This document shows, in pieces, positions 24,441 through 36,992 of a stretch of DNA of 64,000 nt. Location: contig JAKCOZ010000001.1 of NCBI GenBank assembly GCA_022605955.1, forward strand, positions 18,158,146 through 18,222,145, read 5' to 3'. The DNA comes from Rallus limicola (Eukaryota; Chordata; Aves; Gruiformes; Rallidae). Numbering within the stretch: position 1 is the first letter of the stretch; the number at the start of each line of letters is the position of its first letter. The notes below the pieces were generated by a model, which was given only the letters and a program-made list of their open reading frames with translations, did not search any database and had not been told where the DNA came from. A program made the translations under genes and the position numbers.

Positions 24441-24868
24441 GCTCTTAGAGGAACAAAATAATTTGGGGTATGCTTGCATACCTGAATACTTTACAAGGGA
24501 GGCTGTGTTCTCAGAACTGAGTTCCCACCCATAAACCTCTTGCTCCAGTCATAGAAAGATCACACTGATGGTGAAATTGCTTTAGCTCTCGCAACCTCTG
24601 ACTGATACAAAGCTCATGTACTTTGACCACGAACACTACTGAAGTCCATTAATGGCCTGCTTTTATTACATTCTTTCTTATCCATAGAAGTAATTACCAG
24701 AGTCATGTACTTTCTCTGTGACTTCCCACTTGAGCTCTCCCCAGAGCCAGAAGGACAGTGCATATTCATAGTGAGGAATTAGATCAGCCTGTCATTCTCA
24801 CACTGCACTTTCACAAGCATTTTGGAGATAACAGGAAGAAGCTCTTCATATATTAAAAAAACTAGTAG

Positions 24869-24960
24869 CAAAAAATACCCAAACCCAACAAACAAACAAA
24901 ACCCAACCAAAAAAAAACCCCAACCAACCAATAACAACAAAAAAAAAACAAACAAACAAT
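24869..24960. repeat. A-rich low-complexity tract with CAAA/CCAA units
   Basis: About 90 bp almost entirely of A and C, with repeated AAAC and CCAA units. Similar but shorter tracts occur at about 40,365-40,405, 40,705-40,740 and 48,765-48,810. No RNA-polymerase III gene or LINE 3' end is attached to them. Confidence 0.85.
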
Positions 24961-27900
24961 AGGGCTCAATAGTTTCCTATTCTGTGTGCAGCCAAGGAAT
25001 ATACTTGCTGTGTGATCCTTTTTGTTCACTAGAAACATTTTTTGCCTGATAATTTCTCTTGTGTACCCTCCCGAAGAGCAGTAAAATCCCCTACTAGGGG
25101 GCAGTGTGGGATTATTTGTAAAATTGCTAACAAAACGAGGTTCTCACCTAGGGGTGGGGTTTTCAAGTGTGTACATGTCACTGCCAAAACCACCAAAAGT
25201 CATCTTGAAGGATTACTGTAGGTGCCTTAAAAGACATTTCTTTTGACACCTCTGTTTATGAGTAGAAGAGCTTCTGTTTCTAGATGTGCACACACAATTT
25301 GGGGAGCATTTTCTCTCCCTTTTTTTCTTTTTTTCTTTTTCTTTCTCCTCCAATTGAAGTAACCTTTCCAATGCATGTATACTCTATAAGTCAACAATCC
25401 TTCCTCTGCTGCAGGAGCTCAATTCATTGCTTAAGGGAAGAATAAAAAAGAAACACACACTGCATGAAAAAGAAACAAGATTGCAGGTCTGAGAGAGACT
25501 TGCCCTTGGCATTTCCTCTTGCCCTGCTCCCACAGGCAAGCAAGACTATAGGGACCCTCTGTCAGTCTTATGGAAATACATTTCATCTGAAGTAAATGTT
25601 ACCCTAGTCCACAGATGCCATAAAGAAAAATGTTGGTCATCTAAATTTTAAAGGAGTGATCTCAATTGTGGAAAGGGCAGTGGCAAGTTTGGAGAGGTTT
25701 TGCTTGACCTCTCTTGATCTGGACTTTGCTGATAAATGCACACAAAGTGGCCCAACAAGGAATCCAATTATAAAGTGATTAAGAATGCTGAAGCCAACAG
25801 TCTCCTTGACTGGCCAAATGTATGTGCCTTGACAGTGTGAAACAGGGGGGCTCCTGCTCACGCTGTGCTGTGGGTGAATGTAAAACAAGATTTTGGGGAC
25901 TTCGGCTTCCACTTCAGCAAACAAGAGGCTTCTGGCAAGAGTTGTGGCCATTGCACTTTTATTCCATCACTCAAAGGAATCAGTCTCAGGATGAGGTTTA
26001 AACACTTCAACAAATTATAGCACCAACATGTTGGTTTTTTTAATGTCACCCACCAGTTTTTATTGAGTGTTTTACGGTAACGGCAAATCAGAATTGAATG
26101 CACAGCGCTCTTTCTCCAGCATGTCAGACTCCATATATTTGAGCTAAAGGAAAACCTGTGTAAACTATCAGATCTCTACTGGATCCCCAGATTCCCACAT
26201 CTTAGTCAGCAACACAGCTCCAAAATCCTGTAAAAGGTTACAAGAGATCTCCAAAGTTCGATGTCACAGCAGCGGGGACTCCAGTTATGTACCAAGTACC
26301 CCAACCTCTCTTTGTGTGTTAACCCTGCCACTGCCCAGGGGCATGGGGGCTGACTGAAGACTTGCCACAAAGGCTCAACTAGAGGTGACTTGCATTAGGG
26401 ATGTGAAAGAAACTGGCTTAAGCTGAACCAGGAAAACCTGTTCTGTAAGTCCTCAGTTAGGAAACAATAGATGCAGTAAGCAAAAGATAGACCCCCTCGC
26501 TTCCATTGCACAGGAACAAAAGAGGTAGCTCTGCTTGTCAGGGATGCTTACAGAAGCAATAGAGGATTGCTGGCTTCCAAGGAGAAGTTTAATGCACTAT
26601 CATCATCAGTATCCTGGGGCAGGAGTGCAGCAGGAGCTGTCAGCAAGATCTCTCCACAGGTGGAAGGATCAGTGCATGAAAACAAATGGTAGTGCTCAAG
26701 AGTGCCAGATTTCATTTGGAAAGCAATTTTATCATGTGGTTTCCAAGGTGTTATTACTATTCCAGCTACAGGAAAGAATATTCTAAATTGAATGCGTCCT
26801 TTTAATCCCATATCTTAATTGGTTGAGAGTAGAATCTGCCAGTTCAGAGAGGAGCAACAGACTTCTGGAGTAATAATGAAATTACCTGCCTCTACTGCAC
26901 TTTTCATCAGTAGATCTCAAAACACTTTACTAGAGGAAATCAACTTCACTATTTCTGTTTTATAGAAATAGTTTCTGCAGTTGATATCACACCCTCTTTT
27001 TATGCCTTCATACACTAGCAAAGGATATTGTAATGGAACTGACTGTCTTTTGTAATGGGTAAATCACTAGTATTTAATTAAGTTAGCAATGGGATGATGT
27101 TCATCAGCAGTCTTAAAATATCTCTGACTCCACACCTTTGGGAATATCACTTTTACAGCCAAATAAGAAAATACTCAAAACATAAGATTTGCATGGGCGC
27201 TTTATTCTCTCCTTTATTTCTGTAACTACCAATAAAACCTTTCCTCTTGGACAAAGAAGAATAAGTACCTTCGATGCAAAATGTGCAAAAGTTCAGTGAA
27301 GTGGCAGAATTATCTAATGGCTAATTTAGGGATGCACATAACCAGAGCAAAGAGGTGACAGTTCTTTATGCCAGAAGAGCAGTGGGTGTCTTTGATCATA
27401 GAACTTAATTTATCTGAATCTCTGGATCTGCTAGGACAACGATCTGTTCACAGTCTGACATTTTCAAGCACGAAAGAAAAGCACCTTGTTGCTGGTATTC
27501 CAAGAATTACCTGCATTTAAGAACATAGGCTTAATATTGTATGTGTGCTGGTATGTATGTGCATTCAGAGAATTTACTGATCCTGAGGTGCAATTTCTTG
27601 GTTCTCAACGAGTACATTTACCAGTAGTATGTGGCATCCTGAATAAATACCTCTCTTCTTGTAGGACGGCAGCAGCTTTTTCTTGCAGTCCATGTTGTTC
27701 AACATTGAAAAAAACCAAACAACCAAACCCAAAATGCCTACAGCAATCACCTCTGCTATATTGTGAAACATACTCCTTTGATATTTCTAACATGTAAATC
27801 TTGTAATTAAGAACCCCCCTGACATATACTTTTATGTGAACTGTAGGTAAAAGCGTACTGAAGGTGTTCCCACAAGTAGGCACAGCATCATCTACCATTC

Positions 27901-30900
27901 TGCTCAGCAGGCTCTCTATACACAGCGTGCAATCTTGTGTTCTTTCCCTAATCCCCAGGGTTAGTTCATTAAAGCAGGAAAAAAAACCCGAGAAGACTTT
28001 TCTGCCTTAATTCATATTGTTATTAAATAATGCATTTAAAAAAAATAAAAATCTAGTTTTCACCTCTTTTGAATGCACCATTTTTCCCACTTAGGGAGAC
28101 CTGCTGTGACAGCACAATTTGCTCCATTGGAGTGGCAGGATTTTATACAGGCACATCCATGCTAGCTTTGGACTCTACCTCTCCAATGCCCATGGCAGTA
28201 CAGAACTCAGCCCAGAAAAAATATCTGAGCATGTGGTACGTCACATCAGTTTTACTGTCTGCTGTAAACTTAGTGCTGCTATTGCTACGCTGATAGAAGT
28301 TTCAAAGGCTCTATATGACCTGCAGTTAGAGCCATGGCAGTGGTTTTGCAAACCCTCTTTTTTTCCTCAAAACTTGTTTTCATCCAGATATTTAGTTTTC
28401 CTTGATTGGGTTTTTATTTAATTATTTTCATCTCTGTAATACTGGGGCAGAAACAAGAGCACAACTGCACTACAAACCCATATGATTTATATTCTAGAAG
28501 AATGTATTCTGCATGCTCTGTAATTGTGTAATTGCTGGTGCCACTGCATCCCGGTGATTTCCTATGCTATTCTATTATTCATCAGTGAGGCTGCTGGGGT
28601 AAAAGCTCCAGAAGAGAGTGACACAAAGTAGTAATCAGGGAGGACAGGCCAAGGAGGGATGCTTATTCCTCTACCACATCTCCTATGCTAATGCCAGGAA
28701 ACTAATTCCTTTGGTATAGACAATAAACTCCCAAATTCCAAAAAAGCCCCACAGAAGCTGTTCCATGGCACTCTCTGCCTGCCAGCCCACAGAAATGTGT
28801 GATGAGGCATGGGATCACGAGTCCAGGGTGAGAAACCCACAAGGATGCATCATTCCTTACCACCACCCACAGCATGCCTGCAGATGTGGGACCTGAGAAC
28901 AGGGTGCTACCGTGGAGAATGTCAGGATCCAGAAGCGTGGTAGGCTGCCGTATGTTGGCAAGCGCAAGATTACCTAACCCATGGTTAGCATGCAGTGTAG
29001 GCAGGGTTTATTAGCGAAGTTCAGACCATGATGTGCTAATTAAAGAAGAGGTTGTCCTAGTTGCTAAGGAAATGAATGCTTTCTGTACTGCTGCTTCTAC
29101 CCCAACAAAGCATGTTCTCAGCTGTCCTTCCAGTTGCGTTTGCCAGAAAGAGGGGTCAGGGCTTGATGCTGTTGCTCCTGTGAGCTGATTTTCAGGTTGG
29201 GAGTCATAGGTGAAAAGGGATACCACGGAAAAGTGGTTTAAAACACTCCTTTATTCAGTACCTGTCTAACGACAAGCTCCTCTTAAAACTAGTGGTTTCA
29301 GGGTATATTGTTTTGGTTTTTTTAAGATCAGTTCTGCTTCTTTTGGGAAAGATGCAGTCCAGACTGCAAGATTTGTATGCTTCAGAATTGGTCTAACTGT
29401 CAGCTCTTCTGTAAGGCAGAGGTTCACTGAGTGCTGGAGCCAGTCCGATGTAATGGTTTGAATTTTTTATCAGTGAAGAAGCTGGCTACCACCAGACAGG
29501 CATCTTGCTTAGCTTAGTCTCATGAGAAAGCATTCTCTGATTCATTATTCCTCTACCGTAACACATACTGTGCATAGGCAGCTGCTAGAGACATAAGGAT
29601 GCATCAACATCAACAGGACTGAACACTGTAGATTGTGAAGTTAATGTGTAAGTGAAAAACTGTCTTCTTGGTGTGTCCATTGCTGGCTGCTAGTCCCACA
29701 GCAACCCTGTCATCCATCATTCCCAGTGTGAGATTTACACCAGGCCCAGCTTGAAACTTCAGTGATTGTGCACAGCATCTTCAAAGCTTTTTGGTTTTTT
29801 CCTCTCTGCATCCTTCACAAAAACCCTGTCACCAGCACTAAAAATCTTTCTCCTCTGGCATTCTCTGGGGCAATGGTTGTCTGGCTGTAACTTTATGAGA
29901 CCCCAGAGCCATGATCTTCCTACATCATGCAGATGGGCAACAATAATAAAATTCTCATTAAGAGAGAATTTTGGGAGACAACAGAGCTCTACGTTAACCG
30001 CCAGTTCCCAGTATGCAGGACCACTGCTTTGTTTTTGCTTCTTATGCTTTTATTTCCTAAGTAATATTCCTCTAGCTGCCTATTATACTGGAACACATTC
30101 CAGTATACATTTACTTCATATGTTCCCCTATTACCTCAATGCAGGTGTTATAGCATCTGGCATCACCCCTCCCTACCAGCTGGTTCATTGCTGCATTCCC
30201 CAAGGAGTAAGTTGCCATTTTCCAAAGACCCTTGAAGTCACAGACTTCTGCTTCTAAATTTCTTTCTCTGAGGGCTCTAACCCCAATCTGACATTTATTT
30301 CCCTGTTGCTTAAATATGCTCCCTCTGCAAATTTTATCTGGTCTAATTTTGCATTGCAAACTCTGCAATATCCTTTTGCTAATTCAAATGTTTCATCTGC
30401 ATTGCAATCTGCGGAAAGGGGCTGTGAAACCTTCATACCACAAAATCCTTAGCTGAACTTCAAATTTGGCTTGACAAATGAGCAGGAACCTCTTGCTGCT
30501 CCAAACTCATAGCAGACTGGAATCTGACAGAGTCTCCTGCTGCCTGATGGAGGCAGATGTGGACTGCCAGAAAATTTGGGAGAAAGTTCTGAGAGAGGGA
30601 AGGCCAGCAATAGCTGAGCCCAAGTTCTTGCCCTGAGTTACTTTGCCTTGATGTTTTGTTGTTGATTTGGTTTATTTTAGACCAATCTTTATGTTGTTGG
30701 AAAGATGGAAGCAGAAAAGATGAGATCTTGGTGCTATGATGAAGGCAGCCTTTAATGTGTGCTTTGATGAGGGCTTCATCAATTTACAGGGAGGGAAAAA
30801 GTAGCTGCAAACATTCAGTGTATGTTGTGTCAAGAATTGGAAGTGTGCATGTAAGAGAAACATTTCCCATAATTAATATTACTAGCCTCAGTGTTCAATG

Positions 30901-33900
30901 TTCATCAGAAGTTCATCCTGTCTGACACAATCTTGGTCTGTGATCAAGACTAATCCTTCAGTCCTTGCCAAATTAAAAGGAAACCAAGAGAAACAGACAC
31001 CTCTGAAGACCTTTGCTGCATATAAAATGTACCAACCATTTTTAAAATCTCTTGGAACAATCTGCTCAGATAAAATGTTGATGTATTTATTGGGGACACT
31101 GACATTTAATTGAGGAGTTTACTTTCATCATGACCCATATTGGATAGTAAGAACCCTTGAAAGATGCAAAGAACTCAAAAAATAAGGAATCATTATCTAC
31201 ACTGCTTTTATAAACAACTATATCAGTTCTTGCTTAAATCCTAACTTCATCTGTACTCAAATAGATATTCATAAACTGCCCTCTCCTTTTGATAAGAGAT
31301 CAGATCACGGACAGGCTCAGCCCTTTTATCTTGACTTTTGCTTTGGTCTGTAACGTTTGGAGACTGACTGACTACACCTCTTCAGTGCACAAGCTCAGAG
31401 TGGGCAAGAGCTAGCATAGCTGTTTTGTCATTTCCATTTAGTGTCTACAGAATTATCATTATTTTGCTCATTAATGTTCCACTGCCTGTCATCACACTCA
31501 TTGGTCTCTCTATTCAAGTTGGTTACTGATGGGACAGTTGGCTCAATAGTTAATTACTTGTCAAATTAATCCCTACTTCCACTTGCAAGACATATCTTTA
31601 GCAATACAGAATGTGTATTGCATTTCCAAGGAGGAGGTTAGAAAATTAACTAAAAGTATTTTGAACGTTTCACAAATCGGATGAGATTTATTGAGCTAGC
31701 CATTCAGAGCACTGGGAAATCTGTGGGCTTCAATTTGGAAGATGTTTTTACTCTTCTCTGCTTCATCCCCATGTGATCTGCTCCTAGGCTAGGCTTCTTT
31801 TTAATTACTTCCTTCATTTCTCTGAAACACCGAAGTCTCTTTTTCCTTCATCCTTTGTATTTATTTTTGAATAGGTCTCTGGCTCCATTGTCTACCTTAA
31901 CCTTTTCTTTCACTGTAAGGCAATCTCTTCTCCCTGACTTATCCTTCCAGCCTGCCTTCCTGCCCCTCCCCCCCCTTTTTTTCCCCCTTGCATGTTCTTA
32001 ATGCTTATCATTATTGACTTGCTTTTGGGATTTTGATTCAAAGTCCATCTTCTTGCTCAAACACTCCCAACCTCCTCTGGAGGCCAGGCATCTGCCAGTG
32101 TTCCTATTCCACCACCAATCTGTCCCTGCTTATGGCTGGAGCATTGGCTTCTTGTAGAGGAAGAAGGAACAGCAACTCCTATACTGTTGGCAGGCATCCT
32201 TCTTTCCCTCCCATGTGCTCCTTCTCATCCAGCAACACCCATCAGTTCTGGACAATCCATGAAAAGGTCATCAGACTGGCAATTTTATGTTTTGCAGCAT
32301 GTCATTACTACCAGCATCTTAGGCATTGAGCTCTGAGTTAGGTATCAAAGACACCAAACGTGTATTACAATTATGCAATGTTATAATCAGCTTGTGTCTT
32401 TTTCCTAAAGGAAAAGATCCTCCTGTGGGCATTCCCTATGCTTTTTATAACATAGTAGTGTAAAAAGAGGTTGCTAATTTTCAGTGCCTACAACAGTATG
32501 AGTATTTAAATGTACATATTCCCAGATGAGAACCAGCATTAACAGTGAGTTAAAGCTTTTAGACTGCAACTCACACCAAAACAACCCATAAAGGGGGAAA
32601 AACTACCAAGAAATAAGCCATGAAGTTCTTCAGTACCTCGTCTGTGCTCCACACAATTGTTCTTTATTCTGGCTATCTTTTACTCCCTCCCACTGCCCAG
32701 ATGCTTCCACTTGCATCCATGAATTACTGCTTTAACAATCAAGGGAATCTGGAAACATGAAGTGAACAGATCACAAGTTTAGAAAGAAGTTCATATTGCT
32801 ACAACAGTTCAGAAGTCAGGTTGATTTTCTTTTTTCCCCTCTGAAAAGAACACATGTCAAGCTGAGAAACAGGGTGTGTAGCATGTACAAATTACTACTT
32901 TTTTCCAAAGCATCTTTTTGGAAAAAAGACCAGAGTAGATTCCACCTGACTAGTTCTTTACTACTGCACCTTTTGGTTCTCTCAAACAATTATTTATGTC
33001 ACAGTCATTCCAGATTGTTTAGTTCTTTTCATTTTTTTCAAATAAAGGGACTGGTAAGCATAGGGGAACAGAGCCAATTCCTACCAAAATCAGAGGACAG
33101 ATTCAGTGCCTGATGAGACATACTTCAAGCGCACTTTTAGTGGAGACCCTGCAATTCTGGGAGGGGATTCTGCATCATTCATTCACCAAGCCTCACAGTT
33201 TAGAACAGTGAGACCTTTATTTTGTGTGAATGTGGGACAAGGTTTTAAAAAATTTATGGATCTGTCTACTGTGGGGGCATGGGGAAGGTTGTTTTGAGTG
33301 CTGCTTTTGGAAGGGTGGTGAGTTTACTTGTAGAGAATGTGAATAGCACTGTGTGAAATTACTTATCTCTCATCCACAACTGCTAAGAGTAGCATTTCTT
33401 GATAGGGAAAAATGTAGGAAGTTTTTCCCAGAACAAAAAAAAAAAAGCTTTTAAGTGCACAAATATATGCAGTGATCCTACCTAATAATTTCTAATGATG
33501 ATAAATGGTTCATGCATGTTTGATTTCCACCCATCTTCTGTTCCTCTATTACCCCAGATTGAGTCACCTTCCATGGTTCCAAGCTATCTTGTTTGTTTGA
33601 CAAAACCTACCAGAAAGCTGAACAGGACAGAACAATTTTTATAATTAAATCAGAGGGGGTTTCTGATGTACATGTAAGCCCCAGTCCTACAGAGCAGAGT
33701 CAGCTCTACACTTCCCACAACATGTGCAAAATGCAATGTTTCTGCCTCAAAGCAGAGAGAGTAAAGATGGGGCTGCTATTGCTATGAGAAAGGAATTGGA
33801 GGGACACTGTGTAGACAATGTGGAAAGTGTCCACCTCCAGCAGCTCTGAGAGGGTGGGGTAGAAGTGGAATCACACCTGACATCCTGCCTGTTCTCTGGG

Positions 33901-36687
33901 TGGTGACACCTGCAGTCACAGCAGCCAACTTGGTTTTCCAAGGCACTGGCACAGATGAAGCGACTGCAGGACCACAGCTTACCTGATTGTCATGGTTTAG
34001 CCCTGAGTAAATATAAAGAGCCTGAGATAATTTGCAGTGACTGCTAAGATTCACTTGTAATTTCCTCTCTGAGTCCTGTTCATTTAGACTCATGTTACAT
34101 AGCGTGCTCAGAATCCCATCTAATTTCTGTTACTTTGGGGCATAGTTTGAGCATGTGTGCTAATTAGAAGCCATGTAATTTTTCTCATTTACAGCCTTAT
34201 GCAGTCAAAAAGACATTTGTGCCCACACTTCCACCAGTTGCATTCCAGCAGGAGTAATTTGTGTTCATTTCACATCAACTTTTAGGCACAATGCAACTCT
34301 TTGATTCTTTCCTCCTTGCTCACTGTCCCCTCCAAGTCCACCCTGTAGCGTTGTCTATGGTGTCTGGTTTGCTTTGTCACTGCTGTCCCCCATGTTTAAA
34401 TAGCCACGGTACCACTGATGTGACTCATCAGAAACTAATGACTAGGTCCCAGGAAAGCAATAGGTTTGAGCAGTACTGGAGGCAGAGATGGTAACAGCCA
34501 CAGCTGCTACAGGAAGAGGCAAAGGAAGAAAGGGTTCATATGTACCCATATGAACAATGATTTGCTCTAGTATCCAGTTTAGCCTTGTTAGGCTGAAAAT
34601 GTTGTGCTACGTCCCTGAACAATTCCTGTGATTGCCCCCAAATAGTGTTGAGAGTCATTTGGGATTTTGACACTTAAGTTGGCAGTGTGGTGTTGAAGAA
34701 TGGATTCAGAATTATGGTTAGGGTTTCAGCGCTGTGTGCCAACACCTGCCAGCTGAAAATTGGGCACTCAGTACCCAGGAGTCAGATGAAATTTTGAAAG
34801 CTGAAGATGGAAATTTCTCTTTTCTCTTTCCTGCTCAGAGAGGAGTAGGTCCTGGTGGGGACAGGGTATTTTTAGTGTTGTATTTCTTAGTAATTTCTAT
34901 TAACTACTTGTCCTCCTGCATTTACTCTTCCCACTTTATCCAATTTTAGAAAATAAGTCTGTATCTTTCTGTCCCTGGTGCAATGACACACACCTAATGG
35001 AAGCACGCACATCGCTTTCAGACTCCCAGAGTTAGCAGCCTGTGAAGAAGTTGTTGACACATCCTTTCGAGATAAACATCTTCAGTCTCCACAGAAAGGC
35101 AGGTGCCCCAGGGTCTGCAAACATTCCCTTCTGAGTTTGAAACTTCTGTTTACAAAAGTAAGGGAAGAAGAAGATACTAAAAAAAGGGATCAACATTAAA
35201 ATTGGCAAGTACAGAGTTGTGGAGCTACTGACCTTGTGTGATCCTGTCTCCAAGGGATGTTAATCAGGCCAATATATGCTAAGGTTCTAAGGCAGAGTGT
35301 GTCACTAGGCTTGGAGCTGAACTGCACAACTACCCTGTGGACAGGCTGGAGACTGGGTCTACTGAATTTTTTTTCAAACGTTGTCTCCAAATTCAAATGT
35401 TAAGCATCAATTATATCAGAAATGCACACTATGCTGAAATTCCATTGCACTGTATATCCGAGGCATATTTCTTAAGTCCCAAGTTCTCTGGCCAAGCCAA
35501 AAATTTTGTGATAATTAGCTTCAATCATGCCCTTCTTCCGAGGCTATTCTGTGCAGCAGAGGAAATAAAAAAATTAGTGTTTTCCCAAAGGCTATCTCCT
35601 TTCCTAGCAGAAGGAAAATAGGTCTAGAAAATTGATTGGAACATAATATTAATTCAGCTGATGTAATTCCTCTTTCAAATCAGCCTTCTAATGTCTTGAG
35701 ACAGTATTCTTGGCTTGCACCTCTGCTAGATTTGGCATCTTCTCACCTTAAGTTAGTTCTCTGGCCATTCTGCTACACGTTATTGCAGGAAGGGTAGGCA
35801 CATTCTTCTTTTTCCTGTGTCTAAATCTGATCAACAGTAATGAGAGAGATTATCAAAAGAATCATTGTGTGCACCTGGTATATACTGGTATATAAAACAA
35901 TTGATATACTGAGGTAATGGGGCAGGAGGATGGAAATCAAGTAATGACAAGCAATGACAGCTGTATCTTACAGCACCCAATTTGTCATGCAGGTATCACT
36001 TGTATGAAAGCCTTCACTGTGCAATGCTGGTGGATAGGATTGCCTTCCTGTCTGTGCCTTATTACACTGATGCTGTCAAAATATATTCTTCAAAAGCTGT
36101 AATTCATTAATGCCCTGGTTTCTTTAAAAATACTCAGAAGGGAGAACGCCTGTTGTATTATTCCAGGGAGCAACCCCCAAATCTCATAGCAGAATTCTAT
36201 ACTAACTGCAGCCCAAATCAAATACAAATGGTTTGGGGTATCATAACATTCTGAGACCTTTCATGGCATAAAAGACATCTGATTCTTATTTGTGCATATT
36301 AGGGTTTTTTTTTCCTAAAAATGTTATCACTAAAAAGAAACAAGGAAGAAAGCTTCCTGTTCATGTAGGCACTTGTGAGTAATGCAGTAACTACAAGCTT
36401 GAAGCAACAAAAACTTCATTAAGACTCCATCTTCTCCATTCTTTTTTTGTAATAACTAGCTTTGCACACAAAATCTATATTAATAGAACATTGCCGTGGT
36501 TGCAAACTCAAGTACACTAAATTAGGAAATAAAAACTAAATTCTCATATGCAAACAGAATATGATATCTCTTTTCCTGATACAATTCCTAATTACTTGAC
36601 CACAGACTGATTTCTACCAGACCCTTACTTTATTCAGTGTTCCAAAACGTCAGGTGCAGACTTCATGGCACTCCTTAGTATCCTCAC
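24961..36687. other. Non-coding sequence, no gene recognised
   Basis: Long AT-rich stretch without secure exons. It contains the CTCF-like site at 25,091 and short homopolymer runs (for example 33,438-33,447). ORFs of up to 163 codons (29,766-30,257) are unsupported by motif or splice context. I found no young LINE or LTR. Confidence 0.4.
25091..25106 (+). promoter_or_regulatory. CTCF-like motif
   Basis: CTACTAGGGGGCAGTG closely resembles the CTCF core (CCASYAGRKGGCR), with one clear mismatch (T for the second C). Binding cannot be told from sequence alone. A second partial match (CACCTAGGGGTGGGG) lies about 50 bp downstream. Confidence 0.4.
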
Positions 36688-36783
36688 CTCTCTTAGCAAT
36701 ATGAAATTTTTCATCTGGACAATCCTTGATTTCATCTTGTATTCAACATCTCCACCAAATCTCTTTTGTTCTCTTTCTGTCTC
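36688..36783 (-). other. Weak exon candidate, 96 nt, minus strand
   Basis: Read on the minus strand, a good acceptor (GTCTATTTCTTCCATAG) precedes 36,783 and a good donor (AGAGAG|GTGAGG) follows 36,688. The 96-nt interval is open in phase 0 for 32 codons, starting ETEREQKRFGG and ending QMKNFILLRE. The composition is charged and protein-like. However, chance pairs of splice sites are common over tens of kilobases, and I recognise no family. If real, it would belong to a leftward gene starting in the CpG island. Confidence 0.18.
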
Positions 36784-36886
36784 CTATGGAAGAAATAGAC
36801 TCACCATTGTTAGTTCCAGTACCTATCCCTACCTGGGCTTTAGTAGAGAGGAGTAACCACTTTAGAAAAACTCAGTTTTGCTCCTG

Positions 36887-36992
36887 CAGTGGTAGAAAGA
36901 AAAAGAAACGGAAAATAAGAAAGAGGTAAAAAAGGAAAAAGAAATAAAAAAAAAAAAAAGAAGAAAGAAAAAACTACTACTACTACAACTAC
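36887..36992. repeat. Polypurine tract followed by (CTA)n
   Basis: About 88 bases are nearly all A and G (36,887-36,974, ending in AAGAAGAAAGAAAAAAC). They are followed by a short run of CTA triplets (ACTACTACTACTACAACTAC). Purine-only tracts of this length can form triplex-like structures in vitro. Here it may simply be a simple repeat. Confidence 0.85.

Noticed and set aside
29766..30257. 163-codon plus-strand frame
   Set aside because: Overlaps opposing minus-strand frames, shows no domain and has no splice context; chance-like.
33986..34010. TGTCATGGTTTAGCCC, resembling the reverse of an LTR end
   Set aside because: Only about 16 bases match and the similarity stops at once; likely chance.
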